Shown piece by piece: positions 13,962-21,398 of a stretch of DNA of 39,044 nt. Under the pieces are notes generated by a model. It did not search any database. It had not been told where the DNA came from and saw nothing but the letters and a program-made list of their open reading frames with translations. Each line of letters opens with the position of its first letter. Position 1 is the first letter of the stretch. The DNA comes from Alphaproteobacteria bacterium (GTDB taxonomy: Bacteria > Pseudomonadota > Alphaproteobacteria > Rhodospirillales > Magnetovibrionaceae): the NCBI GenBank assembly GCA_015231605.1, contig JADGBG010000003.1, positions 1 to 39,044 on the forward strand. Direction: 5' to 3'. The translations under genes were made by a program, and so were the position numbers.

Positions 13962-13967
13962 TCCCTT

Positions 13968-13999
13968 AAAACCAGGCGGTAATTTCCGCCTGGTTTTTT
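13968..13999 (+). terminator. Intrinsic terminator of the feoAB operon
   Basis: AAAACCAGGCGG and CCGCCTGGTTTT form a 12-bp stem around TAATTT and run into a T-rich tail. It begins 6 bp after the stop of the Cys-rich gene. A textbook Rho-independent terminator. Confidence 0.92.
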
Positions 14000-14078
14000 C
14001 TTTCCCCGTTCCCATATATGAATTCTTAAGTGGTCTTATGATGGAAATGATCATAGAGTTGATCGCGTGGGGGATGAA

Positions 14079-14975
14079 ATGGACAAGATCCGTCAGGCCG
14101 GTGAGCTGGAGGAGCTCGATCTGTCGCGCGTCTGTTTCGGTGTGATCGACCCCAACAAGCACATGCGCACGCTGCTCAAGGAAGTCGTCCGGTCCCTGGG
14201 CGGAAAGGTGGTGTGCGAAGCCGAAAACGTCCCTGATGCCGTCCAGTCCTGTTACAACAACCGCCCCGACATCGTTTTGTCCGAATTGGTGATGGACGGC
14301 GGCGGCGGGTTTGAATTCACCCGCGCCATCCGGTCCGAACCGGATCTCTCGAAGGCGTCGATGCCGATCATCCTGGTCACGGCCGCGACCGAGCAACGCC
14401 ATATTCTCACGGCGCGCGATGTCGGCGTGAACGAGTTCGTCGCCAAGCCGGTGTCCATCAAACAGCTCTACAAGTGCATTTCCCACGTCATCACCAAGCC
14501 CCGGCCGTTCGTCATGTCCGCCAATTTCCGCGGGCCCTGCCGGCGGCGCCACAGAGTCGAAGGCGAGGAGATCACCCTGCGCCGCGCCCGCGATTGGCAT
14601 GACGCGTGCGCGGCCGCGTGCGAACAGTCCAAGGCCGCCCGGGACGAGGTTAGGGAACTGGCCGGTAAGTTGGGCGGCGGCAAGGTCGAGGCCCAGCTTC
14701 AACGCGCCAACGAGGCCGTCAAGGCCGCTTCGGCGGCCGTGGACGCCGCCGCGCCGCTTTACAAGGTGGAAGAGGTCATGGTTCAGGCCGAGATCGCCCA
14801 AGCCGCCCGCGACACCGCCGTACAGGCCTTGGAAACCGTGCGCGCGGCGTACGAAGCGGTCAAGAAAAAGTCCGCGCCCCCGCCGCCGAAACCCGAACCC
14901 ACACCGGAACCCGCACCCGACCCCGGCGCCATGTCCCAGGCCCAGGTCGCCAGCCTGTTGGGCGCAAAGGCTTGA
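14079..14975 (+). CDS. CheY-like receiver protein with atypical phosphosite, coiled coil and C-terminal CheZ/FliM-like tail
   Basis: 298 aa. Residues 17-140 are a receiver domain with the acidic pocket (VIDPN), the switch Thr (LVTAATE) and Lys (FVAKPVS). The phospho-acceptor Asp is replaced by Glu69 (VLSELVMDG), so normal phosphorylation is doubtful and a constitutively active mimic is possible. A linker with FRGPCRRRHR resembles the GPDRRR linker of many Rhodospirillales response regulators. Residues 180-270 are an Ala/Glu-rich coiled coil, then a Pro-rich spacer. The end MSQAQVASLLG resembles CheY-binding peptides: the FliM N-terminus (SQxEIDALL) and the CheZ C-terminus (SQDQVDDLL). ATG 14079 is chosen for its GGGGGATGAA ribosome site; GTG 14067 is an alternative. 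A link to motility signalling is inferred. Confidence 0.78.
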   Translation: MDKIRQAGELEELDLSRVCFGVIDPNKHMRTLLKEVVRSLGGKVVCEAENVPDAVQSCYNNRPDIVLSELVMDGGGGFEFTRAIRSEPDLSKASMPIILVTAATEQRHILTARDVGVNEFVAKPVSIKQLYKCISHVITKPRPFVMSANFRGPCRRRHRVEGEEITLRRARDWHDACAAACEQSKAARDEVRELAGKLGGGKVEAQLQRANEAVKAASAAVDAAAPLYKVEEVMVQAEIAQAARDTAVQALETVRAAYEAVKKKSAPPPPKPEPTPEPAPDPGAMSQAQVASLLGAKA

Positions 14976-14996
14976 TCGGGACGATCCACAACGCGC

Positions 14997-15965
14997 TCAA
15001 CGACAGCTTTCCCCGGTGCACGGGTTGACCTCGACGCTGACGTGGACCAATTCCGGATGGCCGTTCAGCAGCGCCTTGTAATGGCGGGGGGGGCGGGGGT
15101 CGTGGGTCACCACGGACACGATCGCCGCCAAGTGGCGTTCGCTGACGCGCCAGACGTGGATGTCGGCCACCAGATTGTCAGAATCGCCTTCGATGTCTTC
15201 CTTGATGTGTTCGACGATGTGCGGATCGACCCCGCCGTCCAGCAGCACCGCGCTGGTGTCCCTGAGCAGGCCGTAAGCCCATTTCGCGATGACCAGCGCG
15301 CCGACGATCCCCATCAGAGGGTCCATCCAGGTCCACCCCATGGTCTTGCCCGCGAGCAAGGCCACGATGGCCAGGACGGACGTCAAGGCGTCCGCCAATA
15401 CGTGCAGGTACGCCGCGCGCATGTTGTGGTCGTGATGATGGCCATGTCCGTGGTCATGCGCGTGGTGATGATCGTGGGCGGGATGGTGATCGTGATGCCC
15501 GTGTTCGCCGCCGTGCAGCAGCCACGCGCTGACCAGGTTCACGACAAGCCCGACGCCGGCCACCATCATGGCCTGATCGAAGGAAATGGGCAGGGGGGTG
15601 ATGAACCGTTCCGTGGATTCCCAGACCATCATCAGCGCCACCACCGCCAGCACCAGGGCACTGGAAAATCCGCCCAACACGGAAACCTTGCCGGTGCCGA
15701 AGGTGAAGCGCTGGTCGCGCGCCCGCCCGCGCGCATACCAATAGGCGAACAGGGTGATGCACAGCGCGGCCGAATGACTCGCCATGTGCCAGCCGTCCGC
15801 GACCAACGCCATGGAATTGAACAGCGTGCCCGCGGCGATTTCCACCACCATGGTGACGGCGGTCAGCGCCACCACCCACACCACGCGTCGTTGACCGTGG
15901 CGGATGGCGTCCTCGTCAAGAAAATGATGATCGTGCCGCCACGTGTCCAGGGTGTGCGAATGCAT
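14997..15965 (-). CDS. dmeF: DmeF-type CDF exporter for Co/Ni and other divalent metals
   Basis: 322 aa. The start MHSHTLDTWRHDHHFL is the DmeF hallmark. The CDF sites are visible in TM2 (VADGWHMASHSAAL) and TM5 (HVLADALTSVLA). A very His-rich cytoplasmic loop lies between TM4 and TM5 (about residues 152-182, HGHHDHHPAHDHHHAHDH), where metal is gathered. The C-terminal dimer domain follows, ending VNPCTGESCR. DmeF exports Co2+ and Ni2+ in proteobacteria and is usually controlled by the DmeR repressor; no dmeR gene is adjacent here, although the promoter carries a dyad. GGAGGGGG precedes the ATG at 15965; the frame further upstream is not supported. Confidence 0.9.
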   Translation of the reverse strand: MHSHTLDTWRHDHHFLDEDAIRHGQRRVVWVVALTAVTMVVEIAAGTLFNSMALVADGWHMASHSAALCITLFAYWYARGRARDQRFTFGTGKVSVLGGFSSALVLAVVALMMVWESTERFITPLPISFDQAMMVAGVGLVVNLVSAWLLHGGEHGHHDHHPAHDHHHAHDHGHGHHHDHNMRAAYLHVLADALTSVLAIVALLAGKTMGWTWMDPLMGIVGALVIAKWAYGLLRDTSAVLLDGGVDPHIVEHIKEDIEGDSDNLVADIHVWRVSERHLAAIVSVVTHDPRPPRHYKALLNGHPELVHVSVEVNPCTGESCR

Positions 15966-16002
15966 GGTTTCCCCCTCCGGTTCCGATTGGAAATACGGTG
16001 GG

Positions 16003-16031
16003 ATGATAATGAAAGTGCGAAACACTCGCAA
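16003..16031 (-). promoter_or_regulatory. Candidate dmeF promoter with dyad operator in the spacer
   Basis: On the minus strand TTGCGA (16031-16026), 17 nt, TATCAT (16008-16003), about 38 bp before dmeF. A perfect 5-5-5 palindrome TGCGA-n5-TCGCA (16016-16030) sits over the -35 and spacer, a typical place for a metal-responsive repressor or activator. Factor unknown. Confidence 0.45.
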
Positions 16032-16044
16032 ACAAAATGTACGA

Positions 16045-17415
16045 TCAGAAGCGCGCGCCGGACAGTTCGTCGTCGTCTTCATCCGGATCTTCGGTTTCTT
16101 CCGGCAACAGGTCGCGGCGCATGGTGGGGATGTTCTTGAGCACGATGTAGGTCAAGGGCAGCAGATGCACCATCAGCATGGTGCCGATCAGCAAATCGCC
16201 GAACGACCACAACGGCGCAAGCGGCAAAAACGGGCCAACGAACGCCACGGCGGAAAAGAAATAGCGGAAATGCATGACGTTCTTGCCGCCCAGGTATTCG
16301 TAGCAGCGTTCCGCGAAATGCGCCCAGCTGATGATGGTGGTGTAGGCGAACACCACCAGGCACGCGGTCACCATGATCCGGCCGCCTTCGCCCAAAAAAT
16401 GGGTGAACGACGACACGGTGAGGTATGCGCCGGTCTTGTCCAGCCACTGATCGGCGGTGAGAATCACCAGCCCCGTGGTGGTGCAGACGATGATCGTATC
16501 GACGAACGGCACCGCCGCGGCCATGAACGCGGCGCGGGACGGATGATCGTGGTTCGCGCCTTGCCAGAACGGCGTCAGGCCGATGCCGGAACCGTGCGAA
16601 AACACCCCGCGCGCGATGCCGAATTGCAGGGCTTCCATCACCGCGTAGCCCGCAAGTCCACCGCCGATGGACAACGGATTGAACGCATAGAAGATCACGG
16701 CGGAGAACGCGCCCCAGGTGTCGGCCTCGGAAAACAGCAAGATGGACCAGCCGCCCAGCACATAGGCGATGATCATCCACGGCGCCACGAGGGACGAAAA
16801 ATTGAGGATGGTGCGGAACCCGCCGATGACCACCAGCGCCACGGTGGTCCCCAAGGCCAGCGCGGTCCAGAAGTTGGACAGGCCCGTTTCGCCGGAAATG
16901 GCCTGGGCCACGGAATTGGCCTGGATCAGGTTGGCCGACACCAGCCCCTGCATCATCAACAACACCGCCAGCACCGCCGCGATCGACGTGCCGTGGGATT
17001 TGACGTTCTTGACGATGTACAGCATGGGGGTGGCGAACAGCTTGGACTTTTCCTCGCCGTGGCCCTGTTTCACCGCCCAGTAGGCGGAGCTCATGCGAAA
17101 CGACATGCCGAGCAGCGCCGACACCCACATCCAGAACAGCGCGCCCGGGCCGCCCAGGTGAATGGCCGTGCCCACGCCCGCCAGGTTGCCGACCCCGACC
17201 GTGGCGGAAAGGGCGGCGAAAAAGGCGTGGCGGTGCGACACCGCGCGCTCATGAGCCAATTCGGTCTTGGCATGGCGTTCGCGCCACAGCGCCTTGAGTT
17301 CCTTGATCATCCCCTTGAACGCCGCTCCGCGCGTGGCGAAGGCGAACAACAGGCCCAACTGGATGTACATGAAGACGAGGAACGGATTCCAAAGCCAGGA
17401 CGACAGGATTTCCAT
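16045..17415 (-). CDS. Sodium:alanine (AGCS) symporter
   Basis: 456-aa membrane protein with about 10-11 helices. The AGCS signature is clear: SATVGVGNLAGVGTAIHLGG followed by PGALFWMW near residues 70-100. Later helices and loops (SGIGLTPFWQG, TIIVCTTTGLVIL, YTTIISWAHFAERCYEYLGG) also fit the family. It probably imports alanine or glycine with Na+. The C-terminus is acidic (EETEDPDEDDDE). ATG 17415 has ACGAGG upstream. It is on the same strand as dmeF and 79 bp upstream of it, with a dmeF promoter in between, so the two are probably separate transcripts. Confidence 0.92.
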   Translation of the reverse strand: MEILSSWLWNPFLVFMYIQLGLLFAFATRGAAFKGMIKELKALWRERHAKTELAHERAVSHRHAFFAALSATVGVGNLAGVGTAIHLGGPGALFWMWVSALLGMSFRMSSAYWAVKQGHGEEKSKLFATPMLYIVKNVKSHGTSIAAVLAVLLMMQGLVSANLIQANSVAQAISGETGLSNFWTALALGTTVALVVIGGFRTILNFSSLVAPWMIIAYVLGGWSILLFSEADTWGAFSAVIFYAFNPLSIGGGLAGYAVMEALQFGIARGVFSHGSGIGLTPFWQGANHDHPSRAAFMAAAVPFVDTIIVCTTTGLVILTADQWLDKTGAYLTVSSFTHFLGEGGRIMVTACLVVFAYTTIISWAHFAERCYEYLGGKNVMHFRYFFSAVAFVGPFLPLAPLWSFGDLLIGTMLMVHLLPLTYIVLKNIPTMRRDLLPEETEDPDEDDDELSGARF

Positions 17416-17600
17416 GGATGCCTCGTTTCGGGGTGGGCGGGGTTTCGCCTGTTCGCGGCGGGGTGGCCTTTCTTATAGCCTGGAAGCCGTCGTTTCTTCA
17501 ACGGCGAAACCGGCGTCCGTCGGGGTTCGGTCGGATAAATCCAGGAAATCGATGCTTCGATGTGCTAGACTTCCCATTCACCCGCGTTGGAGGGATGTCC

Positions 17601-18272
17601 ATGGACTGCAAATCGGTGATGGCCCCCATCAAGATCAGCCTGTACGCCGACGAACCGGCGGGGGCGATGATCGACTTCATGGTCGAAAAGCACATGGGCT
17701 TGGTTCCCGTGGTCGAACGCGACGGCACCTTCGCGGGGCTGGTCAGCGGCGACGGATTGATGACGCACCTTTTGCCCAAGGCCTTGACGGCGCTGGGACG
17801 CATGGTGTTCCATGGCGGGGGCTTCAGGAAAGCCAGCTTTCTTCATGAATCCGCCGAGGACATGAACGTGCGTCTGGAAGCGTTGCGCGTTCGCCCCATC
17901 CGCGACATGCTGGACCGCGACGTCAAGGTGGCGCATCCGGAAACCCCGCTGATCGACGCGCTGATGATGATCAAAAGCAAGCAATACGTCGTTCCCGTCG
18001 TCGATCACGATCGCAAGCTTGTCGGCGCGATCTCCTTCTTTTCCGTGCTTTACGGCCTGCGCGAGGAATACAACCGCGAGACCGTGGACCAGTTGCGCGA
18101 AGATGAGCGCAAGCGCCGCGCGGAAGCGAAGATGGAAGAGCGCCGCGAGACGGAACGCCGCGAGGGCGAGCGCCGTCATGCCCGCTACGACGGCGAACCC
18201 CACGACGAGCGCCGCCACGGAGAGCGGCGCGACGGGGAACGGCGTGGCGACGGTTCGGATGGGAAAGGGTGA
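17601..18272 (+). CDS. CBS-domain protein with charged Arg/Glu repeat tail
   Basis: 223 aa. Two CBS motifs: residues 5-60 (VMAPIKISLYADEPAGAMID and LVPVVERDGTFAGLVSGDGL) and about 95-155 (IRDMLDRDVKVAHPETPLID and YVVPVVDHDRKLVGAISFFS). CBS pairs bind adenine nucleotides and gate partner proteins. The last 55 residues are almost all Arg, Glu, His, Gly and Asp, with ERR recurring (ERRETERREGERRHAR, DERRHGERRDGERR). ATG 17601 has GGAGG at 7 nt spacing. A permease gene begins 4 bp after its stop, so the pair is co-transcribed, and the CBS protein may regulate that permease by energy state. Confidence 0.85.
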   Translation: MDCKSVMAPIKISLYADEPAGAMIDFMVEKHMGLVPVVERDGTFAGLVSGDGLMTHLLPKALTALGRMVFHGGGFRKASFLHESAEDMNVRLEALRVRPIRDMLDRDVKVAHPETPLIDALMMIKSKQYVVPVVDHDRKLVGAISFFSVLYGLREEYNRETVDQLREDERKRRAEAKMEERRETERREGERRHARYDGEPHDERRHGERRDGERRGDGSDGKG

Positions 18273-18276
18273 AGCC

Positions 18277-19647
18277 ATGGTCGTCGAGTCTGCCGTTGAC
18301 GCCGCCCTCGTTCAGCCCACCGCCCATGCCGTGCTGTTCGGCATGGATCCGTTGTGGCTCAGCACCATATTGTTGATCGCGTCCTACGTCGTTCTGCTGA
18401 GCGAAAAGGTCAACCGCACCATCGTCGCCCTGCTGGGCGCCGGGGCGGTGATCATCACGGGGGTGATCTCGCAAAACCAGGCCATCGCCGCCATCGACTT
18501 CAACACCATCGCGCTGCTGACAGGAATGATGATCATCGTCGCGGTGACGCGCAGTTCGGGCGTGTTCGAATTCGTCGCCATCTGGTCGGCCAAGAAGGTC
18601 AAGGCCGACCCCATGGGCATCCTGATCGTGTTGTCGTGCGTGACGGCGCTCTTTTCGGCGTTTCTCGACAACCTCACCACCGTGCTGTTGGTGGTGCCGA
18701 TTGCGCTGCTGATCGTGGAAAAGCTGAACGTCACGCCGTACCCCTTTTTGATTTCTCAGATTTTGGCGTCGAACATTGGCGGCACGGCGACCTTGATCGG
18801 GGATCCTCCGAACATTCTGATCGGTTCGGCCACGGGGCTGACGTTCATGGATTTTCTGACCAACATGGGGCCGGTGTCGCTGCTGGTGTTCCTCGTGATG
18901 GCCCCGATTTTCAAGGCGTTGTGGGGCAAGGAGATGGTCGCCACCGAAAAGGCCCGCGCCGGCATCATGCGGTTTCGCGAACAGGATTCCATCACCAACG
19001 TGCGGCTGATGGTCATGTCGCTTTCGGTTCTGGCCCTGGTGATCGCCGGGTTCATCATCGGCGAACACTTTCACATCCCGCCCGGAACCACCGCCATGTT
19101 CGGCGCGGCGGTGCTGTTGTTGCTGACCAGCATCGGACTGAACGGCGAAGAGCAGTCCGAGCTGGTGCACGGCGCGCTCATCGAGGTCGAATGGGCGGCC
19201 TTGCTGTTCTTCGTCGGGTTGTTCATCATCGTCGGCGGGGTGGAGCATGCGGGGCTCCTCACCATTCTGGGCGAAGCGATGGTCGATTTCACCGGTGGCG
19301 ACGCGGCGCTCACGGCCTATGCGACGCTGTGGATGTCGGCCGTGGTGTCCGCCGCGGTGGACAACATCCCGTTCGTCGCCACCATGATTCCTTTGGTCGA
19401 AAGCATGGAAACGACCTTGGGCGGCGCGGAAGCTCTGGAGCCGGTATGGTGGTCCTTGGCGTTGGGCGCGTGTCTGGGCGGAAACGGCTCGTTGGTGGGC
19501 GCGGCGGCCAACGTCATGGTGTCGGGCATGGGCGAGCGCGCGGGCTATCCCATCAGCTTCATGCGGTTTCTCAAATTCGGATTGCCGCTGATGCTCTTGT
19601 CCATCGCCATTTCGAATGTCTACATCTTCCTGCGCTATTTCGCTTAA
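18277..19647 (+). CDS. ArsB/NhaD-type (SLC13-like) ion permease
   Basis: 456 aa with about 11-12 helices. The family signature SNIGGTATLIGDPPNILIGS is present in the first half and its partner GACLGGNGSLVGAAANVMVS in the second; these are the paired substrate-binding hairpins. Close relatives are annotated as ArsB/NhaD, citrate/anion permeases or Na+/H+ antiporters, so the substrate is uncertain. The start ATG at 18277 has GGGTGAAG just before it, overlapping the end region of the CBS gene. It may form a unit with the CBS protein and the small MscS channel 36 bp downstream. Confidence 0.88.
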   Translation: MVVESAVDAALVQPTAHAVLFGMDPLWLSTILLIASYVVLLSEKVNRTIVALLGAGAVIITGVISQNQAIAAIDFNTIALLTGMMIIVAVTRSSGVFEFVAIWSAKKVKADPMGILIVLSCVTALFSAFLDNLTTVLLVVPIALLIVEKLNVTPYPFLISQILASNIGGTATLIGDPPNILIGSATGLTFMDFLTNMGPVSLLVFLVMAPIFKALWGKEMVATEKARAGIMRFREQDSITNVRLMVMSLSVLALVIAGFIIGEHFHIPPGTTAMFGAAVLLLLTSIGLNGEEQSELVHGALIEVEWAALLFFVGLFIIVGGVEHAGLLTILGEAMVDFTGGDAALTAYATLWMSAVVSAAVDNIPFVATMIPLVESMETTLGGAEALEPVWWSLALGACLGGNGSLVGAAANVMVSGMGERAGYPISFMRFLKFGLPLMLLSIAISNVYIFLRYFA

Positions 19648-19683
19648 AATGGTCATGAGGGCCAACAACGGCGGACAAGGACC

Positions 19684-20265
19684 ATGACCGACTTTTTCGA
19701 GATCCTGCAATTGCGCCTTTCGGCGGCGTTCCCTCAGCTCGTTGCCGGCGCGGTCGTGGCTGCGGCGTTCTGGATGCTGGCGCGGTTCGTGGGCGGCTGG
19801 GTCATGCGCATGCAGGACCGGGTTGACGACGATCACAAGGAATTGGTCGGCCTATTGGCCGATGTCGCCGGGTGGGCGGTGTTCATCACGGGTCTGGTGG
19901 CGGGCCTGGGCACGGCGGGCTTCAACGTCGCGGCGTTGGTCGCGGGGCTGGGATTGGTGGCGGTCGCCCTCGGTCTGGCCATGAAGGACACGTTGGCGAA
20001 CGTCGTCGCGGGGCTGACGATCCTGGCCTACCGTCCGTTCGCGCGCGGCGACAAGGTGCAGATCGGCGCGCATGCCGGCCGGGTGGCGAAGATCGACCTG
20101 CGCTACGTCACCATCGAGGCCAAGGGCGCGAACGTCCTGATCCCCAACGCCAAAATCCACACGGAAACCGTGATCGTCATGAAGGACATGCCGAAATCCG
20201 AAGACGCGCCGGACGCCAAGGCGGAACCCAAGCACGTCCAGGCCGTGGCCAAGCCGGGCAAGTGA
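19684..20265 (+). CDS. Small MscS-family mechanosensitive channel
   Basis: 193 aa. Two to three N-terminal helices lead to the pore helix region AALVAGLGLVAVALGLAMKD followed by NVVAGLTILAYRPFARGDKV, the MscS core motif. A short beta domain follows (GRVAKIDLRYVTIEAKGANV, then LIPNAKI). The C-terminal vestibule domain is much reduced and ends in a Lys/Ala tail. It probably releases solutes under osmotic down-shock. ACAAGGACC precedes the ATG. It is third in a likely CBS-permease-MscS operon and converges on the TPR gene with a 7-bp gap. Confidence 0.88.
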   Translation: MTDFFEILQLRLSAAFPQLVAGAVVAAAFWMLARFVGGWVMRMQDRVDDDHKELVGLLADVAGWAVFITGLVAGLGTAGFNVAALVAGLGLVAVALGLAMKDTLANVVAGLTILAYRPFARGDKVQIGAHAGRVAKIDLRYVTIEAKGANVLIPNAKIHTETVIVMKDMPKSEDAPDAKAEPKHVQAVAKPGK

Positions 20266-20272
20266 GTGGGGG

Positions 20273-21394
20273 TTATCTGGCCAGGCGTTCCAGTTCCCGC
20301 TTGGCCGCGTCGTATTGGCGAAACGCCACCGCGCCCGACGCCAGGGCCTTTTCGAAATGGCTCCGCGCCAGGGGGGCGTCTCCGGCCCGCAACGCTTCCG
20401 CGCCCAGGAAAAAGTACCCCGTGCAGCGCCGTTCGTCCCGGGGGGCGCCGATCTGGACGTCGTCGGACTTTTCAATGACGGCGCGCACGCCGTCCGCGTC
20501 CAGACGTCCCAGGAGGTGGGCGATCAGCGGCCCGGGCCAGCGGTCGAGCGCCTCGTCCTTAACATCCTCGGTCAAACGGGCCGTGGCGTCCTGACCGGCG
20601 CGCGCGCGGCTCAGGTGCAGCCACAGATGGGCGTACTGGCGCAAGGCCGCGTCCTCCGCCACTCCCTGGGTGCGCAGGAAATCGGTCACGGCGTCCTGGG
20701 GACGGCCCGCATAAAGTTTCAGGTACGCCCTGCTGAACAGCGCGAAGGCATGGTCGGGCTTGACGTCGATGGCGTGGCCGTAATCCGCGATGGCGTCCTC
20801 GGGCCGTCCGGCTTTTTCCAGCGCCCAGCCGCGCGCGAACCAGGCGTCCGCAAACGTGGGCTCCGCCTCCACGGCCAGGTCCAGCTCGCTCAACGCCTTG
20901 ACGAACAGCCCCCGGTCCATGAGTTCCCAGGCCCCGTCCACGTACTCTTGAACGCTTTTTCCCGCGATCTCGACTTTCGGGGCGGGCGCCATTTTGGGGA
21001 CGGGCCTTTCCGCCACGGTGATGGGCGTTTCCAAGGGAGGCGGCGCGGGCGCTGGCGCCGGCTCCGGCTCCGGTGCTGGTCGGGGATCGGCCGCGGCTTT
21101 GGCCATTTCCTTGACGGCGACGGGCGGCACGGGATCCGGCGCGGGTTCTACCAACGGTTCGGCGGCGGGGGACGGGGGAGGTGGCGTCACCGGCACGGGC
21201 GCTTCACGCAGCAGCAACACCGCGCCCAAGCCCACGGCCGCCAGCCCGGCCCCCCCGGCGACGATCCACGGAAGCACGCTTCGTTGCGACGCCGGTTGCG
21301 GGGTGGACCGGTCCGGAGCATCGCTGATTCCGGGCACTTCGCCGCGTTTGCGTTCGGCGTCTGATTTCTGTAGGGCTTCCAGGATATAGGACAT
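20273..21394 (-). CDS. GspB/MshN-like TPR protein
   Basis: 373 aa. MSYILEALQKSDAERKRGEV is the characteristic start of GspB/ExeB-type proteins. One membrane helix (about residues 43-65, VLPWIVAGGAGLAAVGLGAV) and a long Pro/Ala/Glu linker follow, then at least three TPR-like helical pairs (about residues 150-370; AELDLAVEAEPTFADAWF, AIADYGHAIDVKPDHAFA). GspB with GspA/ExeA inserts the secretin through peptidoglycan; in MSHA pilus systems MshM (ExeA-like) and MshN (TPR) play a similar part. This protein combines a GspB start with MshN-like TPRs. It lies 4 bp after the ExeA-like gene, so they work together. No secretin or pilin gene is in the window. Confidence 0.82.
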   Translation of the reverse strand: MSYILEALQKSDAERKRGEVPGISDAPDRSTPQPASQRSVLPWIVAGGAGLAAVGLGAVLLLREAPVPVTPPPPSPAAEPLVEPAPDPVPPVAVKEMAKAAADPRPAPEPEPAPAPAPPPLETPITVAERPVPKMAPAPKVEIAGKSVQEYVDGAWELMDRGLFVKALSELDLAVEAEPTFADAWFARGWALEKAGRPEDAIADYGHAIDVKPDHAFALFSRAYLKLYAGRPQDAVTDFLRTQGVAEDAALRQYAHLWLHLSRARAGQDATARLTEDVKDEALDRWPGPLIAHLLGRLDADGVRAVIEKSDDVQIGAPRDERRCTGYFFLGAEALRAGDAPLARSHFEKALASGAVAFRQYDAAKRELERLAR

Positions 21395-21398
21395 GGGC

